From positions 1 through 33,586 of the forward strand of contig CAJUBG010000039.1 of NCBI GenBank assembly GCA_910584575.1: 33,586 bases of DNA. The letters run 5' to 3'. Shown here piece by piece: positions 7,967 to 16,900 of this stretch (within the stretch, counting starts at the first letter, position 1; the number at the start of each line of letters is the position of its first letter). Source of the DNA: an uncultured Dorea sp. (lineage in GTDB: Bacteria > Bacillota > Clostridia > Lachnospirales > Lachnospiraceae). The translations under genes were made by a program, and so were the position numbers. The notes under the pieces were generated by a model. That model saw nothing but the letters and a program-made list of their open reading frames with translations. It did no database searches and was not told where the DNA came from.

Positions 7967-9568
7967 ATGGCGAAAATATTTAATGTCAGCGCTGATTGTA
8001 AGCCGGATTTGCATTATATGGTAGATATCAGCGAACGTCTTGGCAAGATTAAGGAATTGATAGACAGAGGGGAGTATTTTACAATAAACCGCGCCCGACA
8101 GTATGGGAAGACTACGACCCTCAGGATATTGAAAAAATATCTTCGGGATGAGTATCTGGTGGTAAGCCTTGATTTTCAGAAGCTGGATGCGGCAAAGTTT
8201 CAGGATGGGAATATTTTTTCGTTGGCGTTTGCCACTTATTTTTTGCAGGTATTGAAAAGAGAATGTGTGGATTGTTCTGCAAAAATGGATACAGAGATAG
8301 AGATGCTTGGAGATATTATCCGCAGCAGCCCTAAGATGTTTACGCTGTTTGATTTGTTTGGGCATCTGAGCCAGATTTGCGCAGTTTCGGATAAACCGGT
8401 GGTGCTGTTGGTTGACGAAGTAGACAGCGCGGCAAATAATCAAGTGTTTTTGGATTTTCTGGCACAGCTTAGAGGATACTACATTGACAGGGATGAAACG
8501 CCGATTTTTCACTCGGTAATTCTGGCAGGCGTATATGATATCAAGAGCCTCAAGATTAAACTGCGTCCTGATGAGGAAGGAAAAACAAATAGCCCATGGA
8601 ATGTTGCGGCTGATTTTGATATAGATATGAGCCTGAAAAAGAAGGGGATTGCCGGTATGCTTAAGGAGTATGAGCAGACTCATCAGACGGGTATGGACGT
8701 CTTTAAACTGGCGTCTTTAATCTATGGATATACGTCTGGATATCCATTTCTGGTTTCACGGATTTGTAAGCTGATGGATGAAAAGATTATAGGAAGCCAG
8801 GATTTCCCGAATGGAGAAGCCGCGTGGACGAAGGAGGGTTTTTTGGCGGCGGTCAGGCTCCTTCTTATGGAGGAGAATACACTGTTTGAATCTCTTGACA
8901 ATAAGCTAAAGGATTTCCCAAAGCTTAAGGAGATGCTTAGGGAATTGCTGTTAAAAGGCAGAATGATAGAATATGTACCAGGAGACATGGGGATTCGTTT
9001 GGCTGTGATGTTTGGGTTTGTCAAATTAGAAAACGGGGTTGTGTCTGTGGCGAACCGTATTTTTGAGACACGGCTTTATAATGGTTTTCTTGCGGAGGAA
9101 GCCAGGCATCTTGGAATTTCAGAGATTGCGGAGGAAGAAAAGAATTGGTTTGTTGCCAATGGCCAGTTAGATATGGAATTAGTACTCCAAAGGTTTGTCA
9201 GTCATTATACAGAACTTTTTGGAGAGAATAATGAAAAGTTTTTGGAGGACAATGGGCGGTGTATATTTTTGCTTTACATGAAGCCAATTATCAACGGGAC
9301 GGGAAATTATTATATTGAGGCGAGGACGAGGACGAAGCGGCGTACAGATTTGATTATTGATTTTCGGGGGAAGCAATTTATTATAGAGCTTAAGCTGTGG
9401 CATGGAAAAGAGTATAATAGGCGGGGAGAGGAACAACTGGCAGAGTATCTGGATGAATATCACCTAAAGAGGGGATATATGGTTAGTTTTAATTTTAACC
9501 GGAATAAGACGACAGGTGTGAATAAGATTATCTTGGGTGATAAGACTTTGATAGAAGCTGTGGTATAA
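7967..9568 (+). CDS. AAA ATPase with C-terminal PD-(D/E)XK-like domain
   Basis: A 533-residue protein. The N-terminal part is a P-loop ATPase (Walker A ARQYGKTTTL around residues 43-52, Walker B VVLLVDEVDSA around 145), of the AAA-ATPase-like class usually seen as xxRRFGKS. The middle is helical. The C-terminus has TDLIIDFRGKQFIIELKLW (about residues 460-480), the D-x(n)-E-x-K arrangement of a PD-(D/E)XK nuclease fold, followed by a QLAEYL helix. Many such proteins are annotated only as ATP-binding proteins; some relatives are linked to mobile DNA or defence. The ATG lies one base after the tag stop, with GAGAGGAAGG as ribosome binding site. A link to DNA repair is only contextual. Confidence 0.82.
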   Translation: MAKIFNVSADCKPDLHYMVDISERLGKIKELIDRGEYFTINRARQYGKTTTLRILKKYLRDEYLVVSLDFQKLDAAKFQDGNIFSLAFATYFLQVLKRECVDCSAKMDTEIEMLGDIIRSSPKMFTLFDLFGHLSQICAVSDKPVVLLVDEVDSAANNQVFLDFLAQLRGYYIDRDETPIFHSVILAGVYDIKSLKIKLRPDEEGKTNSPWNVAADFDIDMSLKKKGIAGMLKEYEQTHQTGMDVFKLASLIYGYTSGYPFLVSRICKLMDEKIIGSQDFPNGEAAWTKEGFLAAVRLLLMEENTLFESLDNKLKDFPKLKEMLRELLLKGRMIEYVPGDMGIRLAVMFGFVKLENGVVSVANRIFETRLYNGFLAEEARHLGISEIAEEEKNWFVANGQLDMELVLQRFVSHYTELFGENNEKFLEDNGRCIFLLYMKPIINGTGNYYIEARTRTKRRTDLIIDFRGKQFIIELKLWHGKEYNRRGEEQLAEYLDEYHLKRGYMVSFNFNRNKTTGVNKIILGDKTLIEAVV

Positions 9569-9582
9569 AATCGTTTTAAAAG

Positions 9583-9613
9583 AGAGGCTGTCGCGTTCAG
9601 CAGCTCTTTTTTT
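9583..9613 (+). terminator. Intrinsic terminator
   Basis: AGAGGCTG (9583-9590) pairs with CAGC-AG-CTCT (9598-9607) with a two-base bulge. Seven T residues (9607-9613) follow. It closes the tag-ATPase operon. Confidence 0.7.
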
Positions 9614-9614
9614 G

Positions 9615-9666
9615 TTAAGAAATTTTTAAGATTTATGTTGAGTTTCTTTTAAGGCAATTATATTAT
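9615..9666 (+). promoter_or_regulatory. Two-component promoter with 11-12 bp-spaced direct repeats
   Basis: TTAAGA at 9615 and again at 9626, a degenerate TTGAGT at 9638 and TTAAGG at 9649 are spaced 11, 12 and 11 bp apart, i.e. about one helical turn. This is the layout of tandem sites for OmpR/PhoB-family regulators. The TTGAGT unit doubles as the -35 box, with a 17-bp spacer to -10 TATTAT (9661-9666). The downstream gene encodes such a regulator, so autoregulation is likely. Confidence 0.6.
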
Positions 9667-9710
9667 AGTAACCGTGTAAGGAGCATCGGGACAGGAACGG
9701 AGGGACGCGC

Positions 9711-10418
9711 ATGGAAACGGAAACCATACTGGTTGTGGACGATAATAGAGAGATTGTGTACTCGATCAGTGAATTGTTAAAATACGAGGGCTATCAGGTA
9801 GTCAAGGCTTATGACGGCATGGAGGCTTTGGAGGCGCTTGAGAGGGAGAAGATTGATTTAATTCTTCTGGATGTGATGATGCCAAGGCTCAACGGGCTGT
9901 CTGCATTGATGAAGCTGCGGGAGAAAAGCAGGATTCCGGTGATTATTCTGTCGGCTAAGACTGAGGAGAGTGACAAGGTGTCAGGGCTTGTTCTGGGGGC
10001 GGATGATTATGTGGAGAAGCCTTATCAGCCGGCTGAGCTGACGGCGAGAATCAAGGCCCATCTGCGGCGGTATCATGCCTGGGGAGAATCAAAGCCCAAG
10101 GCGGATGAGGACCGGATTGTCAACGGAGGGCTGGTACTGGATAAGAAGCAGCGGGTAGTGATTGTGGAGGGGGAGGAGGTTCGGCTGACCGCCACAGAAT
10201 ACAAGATATTAGAGCTTTTCATGGAGCATCCGGGACAGATTTTTCCGGCTGAGCAGATTTATGAGATGGTGTGGAAGGAGCAGGCGGACTATGCTGTGGA
10301 GAATACGGTTATGGTGCATATCCGCCATATCCGCGAGAAGGTGGAAATTGATTCAAAGAAACCAAGATATGTAAAGGTGGTGTGGGGCATTGGGTACAAA
10401 ATGGAAAAATATAGTTAA
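9711..10418 (+). CDS. OmpR-family response regulator (VanR-like)
   Basis: A 235-residue regulator. The receiver domain has the D10/D11 acidic pocket, phospho-acceptor Asp54 in LILLDVMMPRLNG, ILSAKTEESDK and VEKPYQPAEL. The winged-helix DNA-binding domain (about residues 133-233) has LTATEYKILELF and VHIRHIREKVE and ends VWGIGYKME. Overall it resembles VanR/KdpE-type regulators of Firmicutes. GGAGGG precedes the ATG by about 6 bases. The kinase gene begins inside its 3' end. The repeats upstream suggest that it controls its own operon; other targets are not visible. Confidence 0.92.
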   Translation: METETILVVDDNREIVYSISELLKYEGYQVVKAYDGMEALEALEREKIDLILLDVMMPRLNGLSALMKLREKSRIPVIILSAKTEESDKVSGLVLGADDYVEKPYQPAELTARIKAHLRRYHAWGESKPKADEDRIVNGGLVLDKKQRVVIVEGEEVRLTATEYKILELFMEHPGQIFPAEQIYEMVWKEQADYAVENTVMVHIRHIREKVEIDSKKPRYVKVVWGIGYKMEKYS

Positions 10419-11676
10419 TAAGATTTACATTTTCTTTAAGAAGAACCAGATTCCTGTATCGGGATTGGTTTTAACGGCGTTTGGAGTGTTTGTTTTGGGT
10501 GTGATGATTGCTTATCGCCGTTCATATTCCACTGAGACAGTCCTGATGGTTGGGCTGTTGGGAAACGGTTGTCTAGGCTATGGGCTTAAGCTTCTTCTGA
10601 AACGGTACCTGGAGAAGCAGTATCAAGATTGGTGCAGTGAGACAGGGCATGATTATGAGGAATGGAAGCAGAGCGAGTCTTTTTCTTTTAAGCGCCTCAA
10701 TAGAGTTGGAATGGTCTGTGTTCTGGCGGCAGTCTGGTATCTGTACGACCTTGTCTGCGGCGACGGTACCTGGGGCGGGCTGAGCAAAGGATGGTATCAT
10801 AATTTTTCGACGGGATATGTGATGCTCATGACGGTCTTGCTTCAGTTTATGCTGGCTTCGCGGGCGGTAGGAAGATTCTGGCGCGGGGAAATGGACGGTG
10901 TGATGGCGCGGATGGATGGGCGTTTACAGGCACGGCTTGAGGAAGCGTTGGAAATCGAAAGGAAAAGTCTTGAGAAGGTTTCAAGAAGCGACCAGCTTCG
11001 GGTGGACTTGATTACCAATGTGTCCCATGATTTAAAGACGCCTCTTACTTCCATTGTCGGTTATGTTGAGCTGATTAAGAAGGAGGAATTAAGCGACGTT
11101 GTGCGGGATTATATTGATGTGATTTCGGCGAGGACGGAGAAGCTGAAGGAGATGATTAACAGCCTGTTTTCACTGGCAAAGGCCAGCAGCGGCAATGTTG
11201 AGCTGCATAAAGAAAATTTTGAGGTAAACCGGCTGATTGAGCAGATTTTCGCGGACATGGACGACAGGGTTAAGGAGAGTGGCCTTAAGTTTGTGGTTAA
11301 GCTTACGGATGAGGATACGAAGATTTATTCGGACAATACGTATTTTTACCGTATCTGCCAGAATTTGATTGAGAATGTGCTGAAATATTCTGCGAAAGGA
11401 ACCCGTGCGTTTGTGAGGACGTATTTGAAAGGCGTGCCGGAGGGTGAGGATATGCGCCATATCTGCATAGAGATTACCAATACAGCGGGGTATTTTATGG
11501 ATTTTACAAAGGATGATATTGTGGAACGGTTTGCACGGGGGGACAAGGAGAGAACCAGCGAGGGAAACGGACTTGGGCTGGCGATTGTGAGTACCTATGC
11601 GAAGGCGTTAGGCGGAGAGTTTGATATCAGGATAGACTGTGACCAATTTAAGGCTTGTCTGGAATTTGAGCTGTGA
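10390..11676 (+). CDS. Sensor histidine kinase with several membrane helices (VanS-like)
   Basis: A 428-residue kinase partnered with the preceding regulator, overlapping it by 29 bp. Hydrophobic segments lie at about residues 20-42, 47-63, 105-122 and 134-150 with very short loops, so it probably senses a membrane-embedded or intracellular cue. HisKA TNVSHDLKTPLTS puts the active histidine at 213. HATPase boxes are QNLIENVLKYS, a weak G1 box in EITNTAGY, and GNGLGLAIVSTYAKALGG. The start is TTG at 10390; no better initiator occurs before the first helix, so the exact start is uncertain. The transcript ends at the strong hairpin at 11705. Confidence 0.87.
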   Translation: MGTKWKNIVNKIYIFFKKNQIPVSGLVLTAFGVFVLGVMIAYRRSYSTETVLMVGLLGNGCLGYGLKLLLKRYLEKQYQDWCSETGHDYEEWKQSESFSFKRLNRVGMVCVLAAVWYLYDLVCGDGTWGGLSKGWYHNFSTGYVMLMTVLLQFMLASRAVGRFWRGEMDGVMARMDGRLQARLEEALEIERKSLEKVSRSDQLRVDLITNVSHDLKTPLTSIVGYVELIKKEELSDVVRDYIDVISARTEKLKEMINSLFSLAKASSGNVELHKENFEVNRLIEQIFADMDDRVKESGLKFVVKLTDEDTKIYSDNTYFYRICQNLIENVLKYSAKGTRAFVRTYLKGVPEGEDMRHICIEITNTAGYFMDFTKDDIVERFARGDKERTSEGNGLGLAIVSTYAKALGGEFDIRIDCDQFKACLEFEL

Positions 11677-11704
11677 AATTTGGGGTAGTCTTGGAAATAA
11701 AAAT

Positions 11705-11740
11705 GGGGGCTGTTGCTTTTTGCTTAAAGCGACAGCCCCC
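11705..11740. terminator. Strong bidirectional terminator
   Basis: A 15-bp stem with one G-T wobble (GGGGGCTGTTGCTTT at 11705-11719 with AAAGCGACAGCCCCC at 11726-11740) and a 6-base loop. The plus-strand side is followed by TCTCTTT and the minus-strand side by ATTTTTATTT, so it can end both converging genes. Confidence 0.85.
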
Positions 11741-11754
11741 TCTCTTTAGCCTGA

Positions 11755-12612
11755 TTATTTCTTCTTAACCGGTATCCATATCTCCGCATAATAATTTTCA
11801 TCCTGCACGCCCTTAGGATATTTGTCCGGCTGTTCGTACATCTCCACACAATACCCTGCCGCGAATTCGTACTCCTTCAAAGCAGGAAGCCATTCCGAAA
11901 ATATTTTGACATTCACATCCTGCATTGAATCCGGCATCGGGCCTTTACACGGGAATACCGCCCATGTAAACGCCGGAATCGTCCTTGTCACAAATCCCCG
12001 GGGAATATCTTTTGCCGGATGATAGACGTCTGCGATGAGATACTCGAAGGTCTCATGTCCCATCTGAGGGTCGATATTGATTCCAAACATTCCGCCTACA
12101 TGCTGTCCGTTTCCGGATGTATAATGTTCATTCCAGAACGCCAGAATCTCCTGTTTGGCGTTTTCATATTTAAATTCTTTTGCTGATGCGAGAACGGTAA
12201 AGCTCTCTTTTCTTGTAATCCTGTAATCCATGAGATAACCACCTTTCAATGATATTGTCAGTTTCAGAGGCGCGAAGTTTTTCACCATTGCGTTTCCCCT
12301 TCGGACAGCCGAAGGAGAGCAGCCGTGGAAGCGTACAAATGCCCTAGTGAAGCTGTCGGGGGAGTCATAGCCGTATTTCATAGCTAATTCCATGACTGAT
12401 ATATCACCGGATACCAGTTCACCGCCTGCCAGGGAAAGTCTGCGGTTACGAATATATTCCATGAGTGAATATCCACATAACATACTGAAGCCTTTATGAA
12501 AATAAAAGGGAGAAACCAAGACGTGCCCTGCCACGTCGTCTACCGTGAGTTCTCTTGTAATATGTTTTTCAATATAGTCCAATGCCTGCGTGATAATTGT
12601 CATCCAGTCCAC
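11755..12612 (-). CDS. AraC-family regulator with GyrI-like effector domain
   Basis: A 285-residue transcription regulator. Residues 5-105 form the double helix-turn-helix of AraC/XylS proteins (LTVDDVAGHVLVSPFYFHKGFSMLCGYSLMEYIRNRRL and the second MKYGYDSPDSFTRAFVRFHGCSPSAVR). Residues ~125-283 form a GyrI-like/SOUL-type small-molecule pocket, as in Rob and BmrR relatives, ending YYAEIWIPVKK. Such regulators usually respond to drugs or amphipathic ligands. The start is GTG at 12612, chosen because GGAGG lies 8 bases upstream; an ATG three codons later is the alternative. It is divergent from the NRPS operon and could regulate it, though only proximity supports this. Confidence 0.9.
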   Translation of the reverse strand: MDWMTIITQALDYIEKHITRELTVDDVAGHVLVSPFYFHKGFSMLCGYSLMEYIRNRRLSLAGGELVSGDISVMELAMKYGYDSPDSFTRAFVRFHGCSPSAVRRGNAMVKNFAPLKLTISLKGGYLMDYRITRKESFTVLASAKEFKYENAKQEILAFWNEHYTSGNGQHVGGMFGINIDPQMGHETFEYLIADVYHPAKDIPRGFVTRTIPAFTWAVFPCKGPMPDSMQDVNVKIFSEWLPALKEYEFAAGYCVEMYEQPDKYPKGVQDENYYAEIWIPVKKK

Positions 12613-12666
12613 AGCTTTTTCCTCCGATTGTCGTAATAATTCCTGTTTGTTTGAGCGCTCGTCCTT

Positions 12667-12730
12667 AGTATAACATTCCTGGAATCTTTTTTCCCGTCTT
12701 TTCTTGTTCTCTTTTGTCTGGAATCTTTTT
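12667..12730. promoter_or_regulatory. Divergent intergenic region: minus-strand -10 and a 13-bp direct repeat
   Basis: On the minus strand an extended -10 (TGT-TATACT, box at 12672-12667) lies about 55 bp upstream of the AraC-type gene, with no clear -35. CTGGAATCTTTTT occurs twice as an exact 13-bp direct repeat (12679-12691 and 12718-12730), 39 bp apart, both copies followed by CCC. These sit between the regulator and the NRPS operon and could be regulator sites. Confidence 0.4.
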
Positions 12731-12785
12731 GTCCCAGAAAAATTATGAAATATCCCATCTTATAGAATCAATATTTTTAAAATGT

Positions 12786-12791
12786 TATAGT
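12786..12791 (+). promoter_or_regulatory. Possible extended -10 promoter of the NRPS operon
   Basis: TATAGT at 12786-12791 is preceded by TGT (extended -10 form). The -35 position (about TAGAAT) is poor, which suggests activator dependence. The ribosome binding site GGGAGG follows at 12808. Confidence 0.35.
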
Positions 12792-12823
12792 CAATCTAAC
12801 TATGTACGGGAGGTATCGACAAC

Positions 12824-13924
12824 ATGAAAAACAACATGAGAAAATGGCTTTTATCCTTGGCGGTCTGCGCCGCGCTGTGCGGTATGGCAGGCTGCGGCAA
12901 TACCGCAGATACGCCAAAGGATACAGGCGGGCAGGAAAAAGCCACGGCGCAGGAAAGCGAAGACGAAAAGCCGGAATCCGAGGAAGAATTTGAAATTTCG
13001 GATTTGAAGGGAGTACCGTCAGATTACTCCAAGGAGGAGAACTGGATGAGGATACCGGAGGTTACCCATGAGGTAGATACCTTTTATCTCTATCCAACCT
13101 GCTATATGGACGAGGCAGAGGATGCGAAGCCAATCTGTGACATTGACAACGAAGCTGTCAGGGCGCGCGCCCAAGATATCTATGAAAACCAGGCGACGGT
13201 TTTTGAGGAATCAACCAACGTATTCGCGCCGTATTACAGGCAGAGCAATATTTTCGCGGTGGTAGGCTTAAGCCATGAGGAGTTGGAGGAATATCAGTTG
13301 AATGAGCAGCGTACAGATGTGTATGCAGCCCTTGATTACTATTTTGAAAACTATAATGAAGGCAGGCCCTTCATGATTGCAGGACATTCCCAGGGCTCTA
13401 TCATGACGAAGATTGTTCTTGGAGAGTATATGCAGGCCCATCCGGAATACTATGAGCGCATGGTTGCGGCGTATCCGATTGGATTTTCCATTACCGAAGA
13501 CTGGCTTACTCGGCATCCTTATCTGAAATTTGCCGAGAGAGCCGATGATACGGGCGTGATTGTATCCTGGAATACCGAGGGGAAGGGAAACCAGGGCCAG
13601 CATAATCTGGTGGTAGAGCCGGAGGCGTTAAGCATTAACCCCATTAACTGGAAACGGGACGATACCTATGCTGGTTTTGAAGAAAATTTAGGCAGCAGGA
13701 TCATGAATGAGGAGACGGGCGAGTATGAGATTGTGAAAGGGGTTGCGGACGCACAGGTGGACACTGAAAGGGGCGTGGTCGTCTGTACAGCCGAGAATGC
13801 GGACTATGCACCGGCGGAATTGTTTGGGCCGGAGAGCCTGCACGGCCATGACTATGATTATTATTATGAGAATCTGCGTGAGAACGTTAAGACAAGGGTG
13901 AACGCCTATATGGGGAAGAAATAG
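12824..13924 (+). CDS. DUF3089 alpha/beta-hydrolase lipoprotein
   Basis: A 366-residue exported lipoprotein, first gene of the NRPS operon. Residues 1-24 are a type II signal peptide ending in lipobox MAGC (Cys24), followed by an acidic linker to about residue 58. The rest fits DUF3089: VDTFYLYPTCYM, NVFAPYYRQ and the nucleophile elbow GHSQGS (187-192, Ser189). A late HGHDYDYYYENL could supply the catalytic histidine. GGGAGG lies 10 bases before the ATG. The stop is 17 bp from the NRPS start, so the two are almost certainly co-transcribed. It acts on the outer face of the membrane, perhaps on the exported product or a precursor; the substrate is unknown. Confidence 0.88.
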   Translation: MKNNMRKWLLSLAVCAALCGMAGCGNTADTPKDTGGQEKATAQESEDEKPESEEEFEISDLKGVPSDYSKEENWMRIPEVTHEVDTFYLYPTCYMDEAEDAKPICDIDNEAVRARAQDIYENQATVFEESTNVFAPYYRQSNIFAVVGLSHEELEEYQLNEQRTDVYAALDYYFENYNEGRPFMIAGHSQGSIMTKIVLGEYMQAHPEYYERMVAAYPIGFSITEDWLTRHPYLKFAERADDTGVIVSWNTEGKGNQGQHNLVVEPEALSINPINWKRDDTYAGFEENLGSRIMNEETGEYEIVKGVADAQVDTERGVVVCTAENADYAPAELFGPESLHGHDYDYYYENLRENVKTRVNAYMGKK

Positions 13925-13941
13925 AAGGAGGAATCAGTGAT

Positions 13942-16900
13942 ATGAATTTTTTAGACGAATTTCAAAGTATGGTGCGCCGGTATCCGGACAAGACGGCAAT
14001 CGTTGACAGAGGCGGGAGAAGAACCACCACGTATCGGGAGTTGGATACCTTAAGCCGCAGGATTGCGGCGAAGCTTATGCGGTCAGGGAAGATATCCGGA
14101 CAGACGGTGCTGGTGTGCATGGACAGGAGAATGGAGTATGTGGCGGCAGAGATTGGGGTTCTGATGGCAGGGGCGGCTTTCGTGCCTGTGCTGCCGGAAT
14201 ACCCCAAAGAGAGGCTTGACTATATAAAGGAGGACTGCCAGGCGGCTGCGCGGATTGACGTAAACTGGATTGGGGATGTGGAACAGTATGAGCCGGCTTC
14301 CCCTATGAGGGCGGCGGATGCAGACAGGGCGATGCTTATCTATACCTCCGGCTCTACCGGAAGGCCCAAGGGAATCGTCCACAGTGTGGCGAGCCTCACC
14401 CAGGGAATCATGAGAGTCAGGAGTATTTTGTATCTGGAGGATAAGGATGTGGTGGCTGCAATGGCGCCCATGTCCTTTGTGGTTCTGGTTATGGAGTATT
14501 TTGGCACCTTAAGCTGCGGCGCGTGCACCCATATCGTACCGGAGGAGATTCGCAAAGATGTGAGAATGATTGAGGATTATTTTGTGGAGTATGATATTAC
14601 CTGTGCCTTTATCAGTCCTCAGATCATGAAATTTTTTAAGAATAAAGGAGGAGCCCTTAAGAAGGTTGCCACAGGAAGCGAACGGGTTTCCAGGCTTTCA
14701 GGGGATGGATTTGAGTTGTATAATGTCTATGGGTGCAGTGAGACGGCGATGATTGCGTCGTACTATAAGATTGACGGGCCTATGGAGAATACGCCGATTG
14801 GAAAGCCTGCACAGGGATTGACGTTTTCTTTGCTGGATGAAAACGGACGGGAGGTGGCAGACGGAGAAGACGGCGAGCTCTGTATCAAGGGCATCCTTGG
14901 GGAAGCCTACTTAAATCTTGAAGAACAGAGCGCGCGGACGTTTCAGAGGCAAGAAGACGGGGAGATGCTTGTACATACCGGAGATATTGTAAGAAGGCTT
15001 AAAGACGGGAACTATCTGTATGTCAACCGCAGGGACTGGATGGTTAAGATTAACGGACAGCGGGTAGAGACGGGAGAGATTGAGATTAAGATGTCCTCCA
15101 TGGCAGGCGTGGAAAATGCAGTCGTGAAGGCATTTTCAGACGAGAACGGGCAGAATTATCTCTGCGGCTACTATGTGGCAAAGCCAGAGATAACGTCAGA
15201 ACAGCTTCGCACCTTCTTAAGAGACTCGTTGCCTGATTATATGATTCCTCGCTTCTTCAAGCGGCTTGACGCGCTTCCGAAGAATGCCAACGGCAAACTG
15301 GACCGTACCGTACTTCTGCCGCCGGGGCCTGAGGAGTACAAGGCTGAGTATCAGGAGCCGAAGAATGATGTAGAGCGTCGGATTTGCAGCGGCTTTGAGG
15401 AGGTTCTCCATTGCGGCAGAACAGGCAGGGAGGATGATTTCTTCCGTCTGGGCGGAGATTCCATCAACGTACTGCAATTACTGGAATATCTTTCAGACCT
15501 TCCTATGACGCCTGAGATGGTCTTAAGGGGCAGGACGCCTGAGATGATTGCAGAGCTTCTGGACGCGGATGAGGCAGGGGAAATCGGGAAAGCCTCGGAA
15601 AAGAGAGACGTTTATCCTCTGACTGATTCACAGATGGGCGTTTATCTGGAATGCGCAAACGACCCAGAGGCTGTCATGTACAATATCCCCATGTGCTGCG
15701 AACTGCCAGGGCAGCTAGACCTTAACCGGTTCAAGGAGGCGGTAAAAAAGGCCGTGGCGCGGCACGCTTCCTTTGGCGTAAACATTGCGCTTGAGCATGG
15801 GACGCCTGTGATGTGCCTGCATCCTGAATTCCAGAGGGCAGACCTTAAGGAATGGGAGGTAGAGGACATAGAAGCAGTAAAGAAAACCTTTGTCCGCCCG
15901 TTTTGTATGGAGGGAGAGCCTCTTTACCGCATGGCTCTCTATCGGTGCAAGGGACGCTGCTACTTTTTGTTCGACGTCCATCACCTGATTTTTGACGGTA
16001 CGTCGGTGAAGGTATTTCTGGATGAAATCTCCCAAATCTATCAGGGAGAAGAACCAAAGCCGGAGGAGATTTCCCTGACGGATTTGGCGGTTTATGAGGA
16101 AACGATTAAGGATACGCCAAAGTATCAGTCGGCGCGGGAGTATTTCCGAGGAAGGTTTGAGGGCGTTGACATAGAGGAAATGCTGATTAAGGATTTTAGG
16201 AGGAAGGTAATCACCCCGCGAAGCAAAGCGGTTAAGCATGCATGCGGCGAGGAGGTTTCCTGTATGGCTGTCGAGCAGTTTGTAAGGCGGAAGGGAATCT
16301 CCGAAAACACACTGTTTCTCGGTGCGTTTTCCTATGCCCTGGCTAAGTTAAGCGGGCTTAACAAGAGCTTCTTCTGTACCGTAAACAACGGAAGACATAC
16401 AACGAAGCTGGCTCAGTCTACGGGAATGTTTGTGCGTACCCTTCCGGTGAGCCACTCCTTCGAGGAACGGATGGCGGTGGACGAATACCTTAAGGGCTTC
16501 CAGGAGGATTTCTATGAGCTGATGGGCCATGACTGCATTTCCTTCGCAGAGCTGGCAAGGGATTACGGTATCGCCTCTGATATACTGTTCGTCTATCAGG
16601 GGGAAATGTTAAACGGTTTGACCTTTGGGGGAGAGAAGTATCCGGCCAGGCCAATTCCTGCGAAGGACGTGCAGGCGAATATTTCGGTTATGGTTATGAA
16701 GAATCGGGAGGGCTATGAGATTTCCCTGGAATACCGCACGGATTTGTACCGTGAGGAGACGGCCAAGGGACTCCTTCGGATGATGCAGCAGACCCTTCAA
16801 GGGATGCTTTCCTGCGTGACGTTAAAGGAGATTGCTCTGGCGTCTGAGCTTGATTTGCAGGTTTTAGATGAGTTTAACGATACGGAGGCGCCCTATGACA

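Noticed and set aside
7877..8683. A 268-codon minus-strand frame opposite tag and the AAA ATPase
   Set aside because: No recognisable domain, no ribosome binding site found, and the plus-strand genes there are clearly real.
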